A DNA stretch of 64,000 nucleotides from Variovorax sp. V93 (GCF_041154485.1 NZ_AP028670.1:806001-870000); one strand, 5' to 3'. Shown: positions 1 to 9,408, counted from the stretch's first letter. Numbers and translations are program-made. Notes: a model not told the origin generated them from the letters alone.

Positions 1-2
1 GC

Positions 3-320
3 GTGCGCACCTCGCGCGGCCTGCGCAGCCTGGTCGAGAAGAAGCTGGTCTCGCGCCGACAGGACGAGGAAGACCGGCGCGGCGTGCATGTGCGGCTGAG
101 CCCCTCGGGCCGGCAGCTCTTCGAGCGGGTGTTTCCGCGCATTGCGGCCCTCAACACCGATCTGCTCGCCGGCATCGAGCCCGCGCAGATCGACATCTTC
201 CTGCAGTGCCTGCAGCATCTCGAACAGCGCGCGAGCGCGCTGAGCGCACAGGGCGTGGTGGCGGAGAAGGCCGACCGGCGCGCGGGCGGCACGCGGCACC
301 GGTGGCCGGAGGCGGGCTGA
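3..320 (+). CDS. MarR-family transcriptional regulator, C-terminal part
   Basis: The gene is cut by the left edge of the window; only the last 105 or so codons are present. The visible part starts in the recognition-helix region (SRGLRSLVEKKLV), followed by the wing motif DEEDRRGVHVRLSPSGRQL, which is the hallmark of MarR winged-helix repressors, and then a dimerisation helix. MarR proteins are cytosolic dimers that usually repress a neighbouring transporter or enzyme and release DNA on binding an aromatic ligand. The next gene, 56 bases downstream on the same strand, encodes a FUSC-type membrane protein, a common partner. The tail after the last helix is Arg/Gly-rich and looks unstructured. 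The family call is firm; the ligand is unknown. Confidence 0.85.
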   Translation: MRTSRGLRSLVEKKLVSRRQDEEDRRGVHVRLSPSGRQLFERVFPRIAALNTDLLAGIEPAQIDIFLQCLQHLEQRASALSAQGVVAEKADRRAGGTRHRWPEAG

Positions 321-376
321 ATGCTGCGGAGGCGGCCGCAGAACAGGCCGCGCGCTGGCACGCATCGTGCAAAACG

Positions 377-2596
377 ATGGCAATGTCTTCTATCTCCCTC
401 GATCTTTTTCACCAGCGGCTTCGCCGGATGGCCGGCCACGCCCAGCCGCTGCGGGTGTTGCTCACGCTCGGCAGCCTGATGGCCATCGGCAGCCTCAGCG
501 GGCATGCGGAAGCCATGATGCCGCTGTTCCTGGGCGCCATTGCCAGCGCACTGGCCGAAACCGACGACAGCGGCCAGGGCCGGCTGCGCGCGCAGGCCGT
601 CACGCTGGCATGCTTCGCGGCGGCGGCGTTTGCGGTGGTTTCGTGGATCGACCACCCTCTGCTCTTCGTCCCGGGGCTGGCGCTGGCCGCGTTCTCGCTG
701 ACGATGCTGGGCGCGATCGAGCCTCGCTACAAGGCCGTCGGCTTTGCGACGCTCGCGCTGGCGATCTACGCCATGCTGGGCATCGACGGCAGCGCGGCCG
801 CCCCTGGCGGCACCGGCCGGCTCGGCGAGGCGCTGTGGCTGCTGGCGGGCGCGGCCTGGTATGGCGTGTTCTCGGTGGCGTGGTGCACGCTCTTTCCGGC
901 GCAGCCGGTGCAGGCGCAGCTGGCGGGGCTGTTCCGCGTGCTGGGCGACTACGTGTGCTTCAAGGCCTCGCTCTTCGAGCCGCTGCGCGGCATCGACATG
1001 GAGCGCAAGCGGCTGTCGCTCGCGCAGCTCAACACGCAAGTGGTGGGTGAACTCAACGCCGCCAAGGAAGGCATCTTCCGGCGCATCGGCAGCACGCGCG
1101 CGCCCACGGGCCGCATCGTGCGCTACCGCGGCCTCTACCTGATCGCGCAGGACGTGCACGAACGCGCGACCTCCTCGCACGAGGACTACAACGCGCTGGC
1201 CGATGCCTTCTTCCACAGCGACCTGCTCTATCGCTGCCAGCGCGTGCTGACCCTGCAGGGCGAGGCCTGCCGGCGGCTCGCCCTGTCCATCGAGCGGCGC
1301 GAGCCTTTTGCCGCCGATCCGACCACCGGCCACGCGCTCGCTGAACTGCAAAGCGCCATCGATCACGAGCGCGCGCAGCTGCGCGAACCGCGCCGGGTGG
1401 CGCTGCTCGCGTCCGTCGAGGCCTTGGCGTGGAACCTGGCGCAGCTCGAGCGGCAGCTCGCCGGCGCCACCGAACCGTCGGCCCGGGCCGGACGCGCCGA
1501 CATGGGGTTGTTCGACCGCTCGCCACGCTCCGGACGCGAGATGGCGGAACGCGTGCGGCGCCAGTTGACGCCGCGCTCGGCGCTGTTCCGCCATGCGCTG
1601 CGGCTGGCGGTGGCGCTGGTGGCCGGCTACGGCGTCATGCTGCTGATCCACCCGGTGCGCGGCTACTGGATCCTGCTGACCACGCTGTTCGTCTGCCAGC
1701 AGGCCTGGGGCGACACGGTGTCGCGCGTCGGCCAGCGCATCGCCGGGACGGCGCTCGGCGTGGTGGCCGGCTGGGCGCTGCTGGTGCTCTTCCCGCAGCC
1801 CTGGGCGCAGTCGCTCCTCGCGGTGGCCGCGGGCGTGTTCTTCTTCGCCACGCGCGCGACCCGCTACCTGCTGGCGACGGCCGCCGTCACGGTGCTGGTG
1901 CTGATGTGCTTCAACCAGGTGGGCGACAGCGACGCGCTGATGGTGCCGCGCCTGATCGACACCGCCATCGGCAGCCTGATCGCCGCGCTCGCGATGCTGC
2001 TGGTGCTGCCGCACTGGCAGGCGCGGCGCTTCAGCGACCTGGCGGCCGCGGCGCTGCGCAACCATGCGCACTACCTGCGGCAGATCGCGGGCCAGTACCG
2101 CTCGGGCGCGCGCGACGACCTGGCCTACCGGCTCGCGAGGCGCAACGCCCACAACGCCGATGCGACGCTGTCCACCGCCGTGTTCGAGATGTTCCGCGAA
2201 CCCGGCTTCGTGCGGCCGCGCGCGGGCACGGCGCTGCGCTTCCTGATCCAGTCGCACACGCTGCTGAGCTACCTCTCGGCGCTCGGCGCGCACCGCGTGG
2301 CGCTGCCTGCGCCGCAGCAGCTGGAAGCGCTGCGCGCGGAAGCCGAAGGCGCCGCGGCGGCGCTCGATGCGCTGGCGTCGTACATGGAAGGCGGCTCGCC
2401 GGATGCCGGCGAAGCGAGCGCCGAGCCGGTGGATCCTGCGCCGCCGGAAACAGTGCCCCAGGAAAGCGATGCCAGCGATCACGCGGCGAAGCTTTTCCGC
2501 ACCGAGCTGGCGCTGGTCCGGCAGCAGATCGAGGCGCTGCGCGAGCAGGCCGGCCGATGGCTGCAGCCGCAGCCGGACGGCGCGCCCCGCAACTGA
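377..2596 (+). CDS. FUSC/YccS-YhfK family inner-membrane protein
   Basis: A protein of 739 residues in the FUSC (fusaric acid resistance-like) YccS/YhfK group. Residues about 20-190 hold a first set of hydrophobic helices. A soluble region follows (about 200-400, rich in charged helices). A second helix bundle around the FRHALRLAVALVAGYGV segment carries the FUSC_2 signature (GYWILLTTLFVCQQ, then RVGQRIAGTALG). The C-terminal 200 residues are soluble, with a Glu/Pro-rich linker. The open frame extends upstream to 206, but ATG 377 was chosen because it follows the end of the MarR gene and begins the recognisable family sequence; ATG 383 is an alternative. Such proteins are thought to export aromatic acids or similar compounds, and the adjacent MarR gene fits drug or aromatic-acid control. 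The substrate cannot be told from the sequence. Confidence 0.85.
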   Translation: MAMSSISLDLFHQRLRRMAGHAQPLRVLLTLGSLMAIGSLSGHAEAMMPLFLGAIASALAETDDSGQGRLRAQAVTLACFAAAAFAVVSWIDHPLLFVPGLALAAFSLTMLGAIEPRYKAVGFATLALAIYAMLGIDGSAAAPGGTGRLGEALWLLAGAAWYGVFSVAWCTLFPAQPVQAQLAGLFRVLGDYVCFKASLFEPLRGIDMERKRLSLAQLNTQVVGELNAAKEGIFRRIGSTRAPTGRIVRYRGLYLIAQDVHERATSSHEDYNALADAFFHSDLLYRCQRVLTLQGEACRRLALSIERREPFAADPTTGHALAELQSAIDHERAQLREPRRVALLASVEALAWNLAQLERQLAGATEPSARAGRADMGLFDRSPRSGREMAERVRRQLTPRSALFRHALRLAVALVAGYGVMLLIHPVRGYWILLTTLFVCQQAWGDTVSRVGQRIAGTALGVVAGWALLVLFPQPWAQSLLAVAAGVFFFATRATRYLLATAAVTVLVLMCFNQVGDSDALMVPRLIDTAIGSLIAALAMLLVLPHWQARRFSDLAAAALRNHAHYLRQIAGQYRSGARDDLAYRLARRNAHNADATLSTAVFEMFREPGFVRPRAGTALRFLIQSHTLLSYLSALGAHRVALPAPQQLEALRAEAEGAAAALDALASYMEGGSPDAGEASAEPVDPAPPETVPQESDASDHAAKLFRTELALVRQQIEALREQAGRWLQPQPDGAPRN

Positions 2597-2609
2597 GCGA
2601 CCGAAGCGC

Positions 2610-3512
2610 TCAGCGCAGGTCGAACAGCGCGGCCGCGTTGCCCCAGGCAATGCGCCGCGCCACATCGGGGGGCAGGTCGCCGAGCCAGGTGCGGTAGCCG
2701 CGCATGATCTCGTCGTAGGCGCTCCAGCGCTGGTTCACCCAGGTGTCGGAGCCGATCATGAAGCGCCCCGGGTACTTGAGGATCAGCGCACGCCACTCGG
2801 GGCACAGCCTGCCGCCCTCGCAGGTCAGCCCGGGCCGGTACGAGAGTTCACCCATCAGCAGCGGATAGCGTTCCAGCAGTGCCTGCACCCGCTCGATGGG
2901 CGCGCCGCCGATGCCGGTGTGGGCCCAGATCAGGCGAAGGTCCCGGCCCTTCGACGGCGCGTTGGCCATCAGGAGGTCGATCGCCACGTCGTCGACATGC
3001 GCGAGCACCGCGAGCTTCTGGCGCTCCGCCAGCGCGATCAGCTTCTTCGCCACTGGGCCATTCGCATTGGCGCTGTCGTACAGGTGGAACTCGCCGAGCC
3101 CGCGGTAGGGTCCGCTCGCGGTGCCGCGCGCCAGCTCGGCCTGCACCATGTCGTGGATGGTCTCGTCGCGGAACCAGTTGCTGTAGTCGTCGCGGTTGCG
3201 GTACAGCCGCACGAAAGGCACCACGGTCACGCCCGCGTCGCGGGTTTCGCGCGCGGCGGCCAGCGTTTGCGTGCCTGCGTTGGGCCGCGAATTGGCAATG
3301 ATGGCCGTCACGTTGTTGCGCTGCATGCGCGCGAGCGCCTCGGGGGGCGGATAGGGGCCGGTGTTGCCGTCCCAGGCTTCCTGGTTGTAGTGCAGGTGCG
3401 TGTCGAACAGCGGGCCGGCGTAGGGCGACGGGTTCTCCGCAGCCTGGGCGTGGGGCGCCACGGCGAAGCAGGTGGCCAGGACAAGGGCCGCGACGGACGT
3501 AGCGGTTTTCAT
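2610..3512 (-). CDS. Exported amidohydrolase-family protein (amidohydrolase 2-like)
   Basis: 300 residues. A clear Sec signal peptide ([24 protein letters not shown], cut before AENPSP) puts the protein in the periplasm. The mature part starts with FDTHLHY, the HxH metal-binding motif of the amidohydrolase superfamily. Further motifs are [16 protein letters not shown] and FMIGSDTW, which supply the later His and Asp ligands of the TIM-barrel site. This is the TatD/ACMSD-like 'amidohydrolase 2' type, which hydrolyses C-N or C-O bonds or decarboxylates. The frame stays open another 116 codons upstream, but that stretch lacks family features and the signal peptide fixes the start at 3512. It is convergent with the FUSC gene, separated by 13 bases. 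The substrate is unknown. Confidence 0.8.
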   Translation of the reverse strand: MKTATSVAALVLATCFAVAPHAQAAENPSPYAGPLFDTHLHYNQEAWDGNTGPYPPPEALARMQRNNVTAIIANSRPNAGTQTLAAARETRDAGVTVVPFVRLYRNRDDYSNWFRDETIHDMVQAELARGTASGPYRGLGEFHLYDSANANGPVAKKLIALAERQKLAVLAHVDDVAIDLLMANAPSKGRDLRLIWAHTGIGGAPIERVQALLERYPLLMGELSYRPGLTCEGGRLCPEWRALILKYPGRFMIGSDTWVNQRWSAYDEIMRGYRTWLGDLPPDVARRIAWGNAAALFDLR

Positions 3513-3990
3513 GTGTTTCGTAAGGGTGGAACTCCGCCCATTTTGAACCTGCCGAACGGAGCGGCGAGACGATGCCGAAAAGCCCGAACCCGGTTCGCTT
3601 CCGAGATTGGCTGATTTCAAGGTCGATCCAGAAAGGCTCCAGGCCCACTTTCTGGACCGTCTAGCAATCGAGCGAAACGGCTGATCAGCCATCGCTGACT
3701 CTGCAAGTACCTTGACGCCTTCGAGGACGACTGGGAGAACGCACGTACGTTCTAAAGTTCGTGTTTCGAGAGACGGGCAACCGCTGATTGATTCGACCAA
3801 CCTGACAGTCGGTGTCCCGAAAAATCGAGGCCTGAAGCAGCCGTTCGTGGTCAGTCTCACCGTGGACTCAGCGCTGGTGATGCAGTTTTGAGCGCGACAT
3901 CCGATTGGTCGAAGGGAAGCGGAGTAGAAAAGAGCCGGTTGGGCGCTACTTCTTCAAAGCATGTTCACTCGAATTCATCCTAAGAAAACT
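3513..3990. other. Gene-free stretch at the edge of an AT-rich islet
   Basis: No convincing gene lies here. The left part has the GC-rich composition of the neighbours. From about 3900 the base use shifts to AT-rich and stays so to about 5160. Short open frames exist on both strands (one of 64 codons from 3905, plus strand), but they overlap the metalloprotease gene or lack a start signal and any family resemblance. The plus-strand segment around 3705-3756 can be read as the tail of a protein ([16 protein letters not shown] then stop) with a stop just upstream. It may be a remnant, but I could not identify it. Confidence 0.4.
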
Positions 3991-5016
3991 TTACGGGATA
4001 GCCAAAAATCCATTGATTTCCACATTGCTGACACCCGTATTTCGGACCGCACGCTGGATCACTTTTAATATGCGAGGATCGTGTATTACGTCCTTCTGAT
4101 CTGTTTCTTGCCATCCATATGTGGGCCATGAGTTCAATGCGGTAAGCACATTGCTTTCGGATTCAAGTCCTTGAAGTAAGGATTGAATGAAAGGAGCGCC
4201 CTTCAAATAGATATCCTTCATTATTAGCGTTCCGTCAACATACGTCGCGCTAGTCAAGGAAGCTGGTAGATCAATCACATTATCCGGCGAGGCATCTACC
4301 TGCTGAATCAGGCGATCCCAGAAGGCCATAGGATAGGACTGGGAGTAGACGTTTGTTTGCATGGCTTGAGCAGAGCTGGGGAGTGGCGTGGTACTCACAG
4401 TGTTGGCGAAGCCGCTACGAATCGCATACTCAGACCATCTCGCTGTTCCCTCCATAAACCATGATGCTTTGAACATTGAATATGAGTTTTGATAGAGATG
4501 AAATAACTCATGTCCAACGACAGCCCACGTCCCCGGAAATACAGCCAAACTCCGCGATATCGAAATCAAGAGCGCACAGTTATTGGTTTTTATGGGAACA
4601 TTAGGATAAACCGCTGGTTCGTCATAGGCGATGCCGTTGCTTGCTCCGATATCTCTCACCGAAATATCGATGTACTTGGCTGCACGGTAACGTGAACTCT
4701 CAAGTGGATCACGAAATCCTAAGCTGTTGAGTGCCCGACGCATGAAATCAGCTTGACGTGCTACGTTCTCGACATAATCAGGAATTCCATTTGAGTTCAA
4801 ATCCGTTGTATCTATGACCGCATGGGTGCCTGCCACGGCATATAAAATCCTAAACGGAGGGAGTTCGAATTTGAGAAGAGGCTCCGCATAAAATCCGCTT
4901 GAGGAAGTTTCTACGGCGCATGGCACAACTGCTTCTTGGGCAGTGGCTGACGTTGTGCCGAGCTGGGCAGAAACTAAAACGGCCAAATATATGACGAGAT
5001 GTTTTGCGTGCAACAT
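3991..5016 (-). CDS. Secreted HExxH zinc metalloprotease-like protein (MXAN_6640-like)
   Basis: 341 residues with an N-terminal signal peptide (hydrophobic LVIYLAVLVSAQLG, cut near TATAQE). About residue 70 there is a calcium-loop-like DLNSNGIPDYVENVA, typical of the MXAN_6640 group of putative metalloproteases. The motif VVGHELFHLYQNSY holds HExxH, and SWFMEGTARWSEY about 20 residues later supplies a third ligand Glu, giving a gluzincin-like site. ATG 5016 was chosen over TTG 5022 because GAGG lies 8 bases upstream of it. The gene is clearly richer in A+T than its neighbours and uses AT-ending codons freely, which suggests recent acquisition. It stands alone. Export and a protease fold are well supported; the target is unknown. 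Confidence 0.75.
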   Translation of the reverse strand: MLHAKHLVIYLAVLVSAQLGTTSATAQEAVVPCAVETSSSGFYAEPLLKFELPPFRILYAVAGTHAVIDTTDLNSNGIPDYVENVARQADFMRRALNSLGFRDPLESSRYRAAKYIDISVRDIGASNGIAYDEPAVYPNVPIKTNNCALLISISRSLAVFPGTWAVVGHELFHLYQNSYSMFKASWFMEGTARWSEYAIRSGFANTVSTTPLPSSAQAMQTNVYSQSYPMAFWDRLIQQVDASPDNVIDLPASLTSATYVDGTLIMKDIYLKGAPFIQSLLQGLESESNVLTALNSWPTYGWQETDQKDVIHDPRILKVIQRAVRNTGVSNVEINGFLAIP

Positions 5017-5305
5017 ACGCAAGCCTCACTTATTCTTGCATTCAGTAACCCAAACATCATGACAGTAACTCATTGAAATGTGCAATCAATTTGAAACAAA
5101 AAGCATTTAATGAGTTTGTTTTCAATAATTAATTGAATAAAGCTTTGTGCTTACAAAATACGGGCCGGCTTCAAGTATTCGCGACTCGCGCGCCGACTGG
5201 GCTTTTATCTGAACGATCAAGCAGAATTCATTGCTGCGCCCCGCGATGCTCCCGCAGAGTGGCATTGGTGCAGGGCCCCTTGAGCTCCGGCCGCCTTCGT
5301 TCGCT

Positions 5306-6232
5306 CTAGTCGCCTCGCGCGCAAGCCGCAGCCTGGCGAAACCCTGACTCCTCGCGCATGTCGTGATATTCCGGCGGCCTGCCCTCGGCTTGTCGCACTT
5401 CAGCCTGGTGCCCGGCTCGCTGCAGCGCATTGGCGAACTCAGCCTGCAGCACGAAGGGCGTGACGGTGTCACGCGGGTCACCAAGCACATATACCGTCCG
5501 ACGCGGGTCGTGCACCACGCCGGCCACATGCGCAAGGGGGTCGTACATCGCACGCGCGAGAACCTGTCCTCGCTCGACCGAGGGTGCTGGACCGCCCTGG
5601 ATGCGGTTGATGCGCCAGCGCTCCAGGTAGTCGAAGGCCGCAGAGGTGATGACGGCGCACCGCAGGTCGGTCCGGCCCATCGTGAGCATGGCCGCCGCCG
5701 CTGTCGCCCCCCCGCTATGGCCCCACAGCACCAGGCGCCCGATACCATGGCGGCGGCGCAGCAGATCCAGCCCCGCGTACAGAGGTTCAAACTCCTCGGT
5801 CATCCGGCGGCGCAGCCGGTGGTCACCCGAAGACCCATACGTGCCAGGACGGGCCAACATCACCACGGGCACCGCGGCTTGGCGCGACAGCCGCTGCATG
5901 GCCGCTATCTGCGCCTGCGCCGTGTTTGCCGGAATCTGGTCGGGTGGCACGCGCAGCAGCTTGTCGCGATCGCCCGTGAGGTACACGATGGCTGTGCCCG
6001 CGCCCTGCAGGCCCGCCGATGCAAAGTAGCGAAGACACACATTGCCGCTGGCAAGCGGCAACCACAGATAACTCTCCTCGTCCGGGCACGCGTCACGGCT
6101 CGCTCTCTGGCTCCAGGGCAATGGTGCATCGGGTGCCAGCAAAGCCCATGCGGGGCCGGGGGCCAACCAGGTTGAAAGAGCGGCGCATGCCAGGCGCAGC
6201 AGGACGGGAAGAAGAGATGAGGGTTGACCCAT
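5306..6232 (-). CDS. Exported alpha/beta-hydrolase, coupled to the CapA/Mur-ligase fusion
   Basis: 308 residues. An N-terminal signal peptide (LLPVLLRLACAALSTWLAPGPAWA) predicts export. The core has the nucleophile elbow GHSGGATAA (Ser nucleophile), a preceding oxyanion-type segment (MLARPGTYGSSGDH) and late candidate acid and His residues (LGDPRDTVTP, PEYHDM). This marks an alpha/beta-hydrolase of the peptidase S9/esterase type. ATG 6232 lies 8 bases after the stop of the upstream fusion gene at 6241, so the two are almost certainly one transcript and probably translationally coupled. A longer frame up to 6361 runs into the fusion gene and is rejected. Downstream (5017-5305) is AT-rich and gene-free. 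The substrate is unknown, but the pairing suggests it processes the product of the fusion enzyme outside the cytoplasm. Confidence 0.8.
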   Translation of the reverse strand: MGQPSSLLPVLLRLACAALSTWLAPGPAWALLAPDAPLPWSQRASRDACPDEESYLWLPLASGNVCLRYFASAGLQGAGTAIVYLTGDRDKLLRVPPDQIPANTAQAQIAAMQRLSRQAAVPVVMLARPGTYGSSGDHRLRRRMTEEFEPLYAGLDLLRRRHGIGRLVLWGHSGGATAAAAMLTMGRTDLRCAVITSAAFDYLERWRINRIQGGPAPSVERGQVLARAMYDPLAHVAGVVHDPRRTVYVLGDPRDTVTPFVLQAEFANALQRAGHQAEVRQAEGRPPEYHDMREESGFRQAAACARGD

Positions 6233-6240
6233 AGCAAAAC

Positions 6241-9200
6241 TCACCGTGGCGTCGTCTGGCACAGCGCCTGAAGTCTCGGAAAGACTTCGCCAAAGTCCGA
6301 GTCGCGGCGCGAACCCTTGATCAATAGCGCATCGCCGTCTTGCAGATGCGCATGCAGCCATCGCGCCATCGCGTCAGCGGTTTCGAAATGCGGTCCCAGG
6401 CGTTCAGGCGGTAGCTCGTCGCGCATGTGCAACATTTCTTCGCCATGGGTCAGTACCAGCTCGACGCCGTTCTGCAGAAGAGGCTTGGCCAGGCTGCGAT
6501 GGAGCTCCGCAGTCATGTCGCCCAAATGCACGATGCGTCCCAGCGCGGCCCACTTGCGGCTGTTGCGCTTGAGCGCCAGCACGCCGAACGCGTGGACCAT
6601 GGAAGCGACCTCTGCGTTCCAGCTGTCATCAAGTACGTCGGCACGCCGACCGTCCCAGGCCAGGCTGTGCCATTGCAGCCGGCCCTGCGAGGAGGCCATG
6701 GCACCCAGGCGCGCCATGCCGGCTTCCACGTCACGGCCCATCGCATGCAGCACCGATGCCACGGCCAGGGCGTTGGACACCATGCCCTCGCCAGGTATGG
6801 GCACATAGAAGCGGAAGATCCCGGCGCCAATCCGAATGGTGGCCCAGGAGCCATCGGGGCTGGCCTCTACATCTGTCAACCGCACCTCGCAGTCGACGCC
6901 GCGTCCGTAGACGATGCTGCGGCTCGCGTGTCGCCGCGCCTGGGCCCGGACTTTCTCCAGGTGCGGCAGGTGATCACCGAATACCGCGACTGCCGCACCC
7001 TCGAGACCGTCGAACACGCGTGTTTTCCACTTCACCACGTCCTCGGTCGAGCGCACAAGCCGTTGGGTCTGCGAATGGGCGATGGCCGTGATCAGCGCGA
7101 TCGTTGGGCGCACTTGGCGCGTGACGGGGCCGCGGTTCATCCAAAGTGCGCTCTGCGCCACCTCGACGACGGCGGCCTCATGGTCTGGCGCAAGGCTGGC
7201 CAAGGTGGTGGGCGCGCCCACGCGCGAGTTGTAGTTGTCGATGCTGCCCAGCACACGTTCGGGGCCCCCGAGGGCCTGCACCAACATGCCCAGCGTGCTG
7301 GACTTACCCACTGTGCCTGTGACGGCAACGACCTCGCCGCGGTAGCGCGCGCGGGCCGCGAACCCCAGCTCCATCACCGCGCGGATCGGGTCATCGACGA
7401 GCAGCAGCGGCAGGTCCGGCGACAGCCCTGGCACGGGCCGCGACACGATGGCGCCGGCAATGCGTTCTTGCAGGCCGGGCAGCAACAGGTGTCTGTCCTG
7501 CGAACGGGCGGGCGGGTTGGTGTGCTGCTCATGGCGCATGCGCTGCGCCGTGGTGTTGGCCACGAAAAGCACCGGCTGCTGCCGGAGCGCCACATGGTTG
7601 GCACCCGAGACCACCGATCGCACAAACCAGCCTCGCGGCGGTTCGACAAGCCATCGTCCGCCCGTGATGCCAGCGAGTTGGGCCGCGTCCCAAGTCTGCC
7701 CGGGCACGCTGCGCAGCAGCGCCTCGTCGAACGCCGTGCGGTATACCTGCGGTGCAGAAATCTCTGCGGGCGGAAGATGCGCTGGCGGCGCGGCATCGGG
7801 CCGGCCGGGGATCGCCACATCGATGAAATGGTCCAGGTCGTGTACATACATCCGCTCAAGCCCCTGCACGAGGGCCGCCTGCAGCTGCAGGCGGCCGTTA
7901 AACAGCTCGCTCAACGGTGGCGGGCGAAGCGGACACAGGTCCACATAGATCTGCCCCGGCTGCCAGCGACTTGTCGGCCAGAGCCAGTCACAGGGATCGT
8001 GGTCCATGCCCAGGCCCCAGTGCTCGCGCTTGTGCGGCCCCATCGGCACCGCGCGCAAGTCCAGCCGCAAGTCATGCTCCACCGGCGCATCGCAGCACCA
8101 GTAGCTGCGCAGCCAAAGGCTTTGCCGCTTGGTGAGCGGCGTTTTGGACTCGACACTCAGGCCCAGCAGGCGCAGCGGGCCAAGCTGCAGTGGCTGGGTC
8201 AGGCGCGCTTCGGTGGGTACCTCCTGCACTGATGCATCGTCCGGCATCGGCTGCGGTGCGCGGATGGCGCGCAGGTCGTAGCCCGCGGGAGGCGGCAATG
8301 AGCGCTTGGCGCGCGCCGGGCGCGCGGGCGGCGCCAGTTCAAGTGACGCGGTGCCGTCCTCGCGCAGCAGCAATGAGGTGCCCATGGCGTCGCACAACCT
8401 GGCGTAGCGTTCCGCCGCCGCGCTGCGGGCCTCGCCGGCCAACTCGGTGCTTTGGCCGAAGCCAACCTTCACCGGCACGAAGACGACGCGCTCAACACCG
8501 CCGGCGCCGATCTCGAGCTCGAACACGCCGCCGACGCCGCCGTCGTTGCGCTTGGCGTCGAAAAGCAGATCGCCAGCATCGAAGATGATCGGGCGGCCCT
8601 GATGCGTGCCGATGCCTTGCAATCTGTGCGCAGAGGCGCCCAGTACCGCGTCGGCACCGATTTCGATCAGTGTCTTTCCCAGCGCGACCTGCGCGGCCGC
8701 AGGTTCGTCTCGACGGTTGTCGCCCCAATGCACCGCCACCAGCACTACGTCTGCTTGTTCACGGGCCTCAGCGATGCGGGGCCCGAGCATGGCCCGCCAA
8801 GCTTCAGGATCGGCCAGAGGCAGGTGCGCGCAGCCCGGCGAAGTGGGTCCGGCCGCAAAGCGCGGCTGCGTGCTGTCGACAGAGAACACCGCCACCGTGA
8901 ACGGCCCGGCCGACGCCAAGGCCGGACGCAGCGCCTCGTCCGCATTGCGACCACTGCCGCATTGAGCGATGCCCGTGCGCTCAAGCCACTGCAGCTGTTC
9001 CAGCACGGCCTGCGGGCCATAGTCCCCGGAATGATTGTTGGCAGTGCTGACCATGCGCACACCCGCTGCGGTAAGCACCTCCAGCATGGCCGGCCGGGCG
9101 CGAAAGTAATACGGACCCCCTTCGCCCTTGGCCACGGCGCGGTGACCGCCGGTCGCCACCACGCATTCCAGATTCACAATGCTGAGGTCGGCCTGTGATA

Positions 9201-9408
9201 TCGCGCTCACTGAAGCCAGCGCTCGCGACATGCCCAGACGCGCTGCGATGTAGTGCTGACGGCGACCCAGATTCACGTCGCCACCCCATAGCACCACCGG
9301 CCCTTTGCGAGGGGAAACGGGTGTGCGCGCGAAAAAATCCGGCACTGCAGCAACACTGCCGGTAGCCAAGGGCGCCGACGCCGGGTGTGCAGTTAAGAAA
9401 TGGTTCAT
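6241..9408 (-). CDS. CapA-like / Mur-ligase (MurF/CapB-like) fusion protein
   Basis: 1055 residues in three parts. Residues 37-325 are a CapA (PGA_cap) metallophosphoesterase-like domain with GGDVNLG (42-48), NLE (79-81), NNH (124-126), VHWGD (226-230) and SAHRLQG (259-265). Residues about 400-545 resemble the beta-sandwich module seen in membrane glycosyltransferase-like proteins (LRSYWCCDAPVEHDL, RWQPGQIYVD). Residues about 640-1050 are a MurF-like ligase: P-loop GTVGKSS (698-704), NYNSRVGAPTTL (725-736), DDSWNAE (927-933), LGDMTAE (962-968) and KGSRRDSDF (1031-1039). Mur ligases join an amino acid to a carboxylate using ATP; CapA and CapB act in poly-gamma-glutamate capsule synthesis. No signal peptide or membrane helix is visible, unlike usual CapA. 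The downstream exported hydrolase is 8 bases away. Domain calls are firm; the product is unknown. Confidence 0.85.
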   Translation of the reverse strand: MNHFLTAHPASAPLATGSVAAVPDFFARTPVSPRKGPVVLWGGDVNLGRRQHYIAARLGMSRALASVSAISQADLSIVNLECVVATGGHRAVAKGEGGPYYFRARPAMLEVLTAAGVRMVSTANNHSGDYGPQAVLEQLQWLERTGIAQCGSGRNADEALRPALASAGPFTVAVFSVDSTQPRFAAGPTSPGCAHLPLADPEAWRAMLGPRIAEAREQADVVLVAVHWGDNRRDEPAAAQVALGKTLIEIGADAVLGASAHRLQGIGTHQGRPIIFDAGDLLFDAKRNDGGVGGVFELEIGAGGVERVVFVPVKVGFGQSTELAGEARSAAAERYARLCDAMGTSLLLREDGTASLELAPPARPARAKRSLPPPAGYDLRAIRAPQPMPDDASVQEVPTEARLTQPLQLGPLRLLGLSVESKTPLTKRQSLWLRSYWCCDAPVEHDLRLDLRAVPMGPHKREHWGLGMDHDPCDWLWPTSRWQPGQIYVDLCPLRPPPLSELFNGRLQLQAALVQGLERMYVHDLDHFIDVAIPGRPDAAPPAHLPPAEISAPQVYRTAFDEALLRSVPGQTWDAAQLAGITGGRWLVEPPRGWFVRSVVSGANHVALRQQPVLFVANTTAQRMRHEQHTNPPARSQDRHLLLPGLQERIAGAIVSRPVPGLSPDLPLLLVDDPIRAVMELGFAARARYRGEVVAVTGTVGKSSTLGMLVQALGGPERVLGSIDNYNSRVGAPTTLASLAPDHEAAVVEVAQSALWMNRGPVTRQVRPTIALITAIAHSQTQRLVRSTEDVVKWKTRVFDGLEGAAVAVFGDHLPHLEKVRAQARRHASRSIVYGRGVDCEVRLTDVEASPDGSWATIRIGAGIFRFYVPIPGEGMVSNALAVASVLHAMGRDVEAGMARLGAMASSQGRLQWHSLAWDGRRADVLDDSWNAEVASMVHAFGVLALKRNSRKWAALGRIVHLGDMTAELHRSLAKPLLQNGVELVLTHGEEMLHMRDELPPERLGPHFETADAMARWLHAHLQDGDALLIKGSRRDSDFGEVFPRLQALCQTTPR

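Noticed and set aside
3905..4099. A 64-codon plus-strand frame in the AT-rich islet
   Set aside because: It overlaps the end of the metalloprotease gene on the other strand, has no clear ribosome-binding site and resembles nothing known.
5122..5790. A 222-codon leftward frame after the alpha/beta-hydrolase
   Set aside because: It overlaps the hydrolase in another frame and runs into the AT-rich non-coding part; no recognisable motif.
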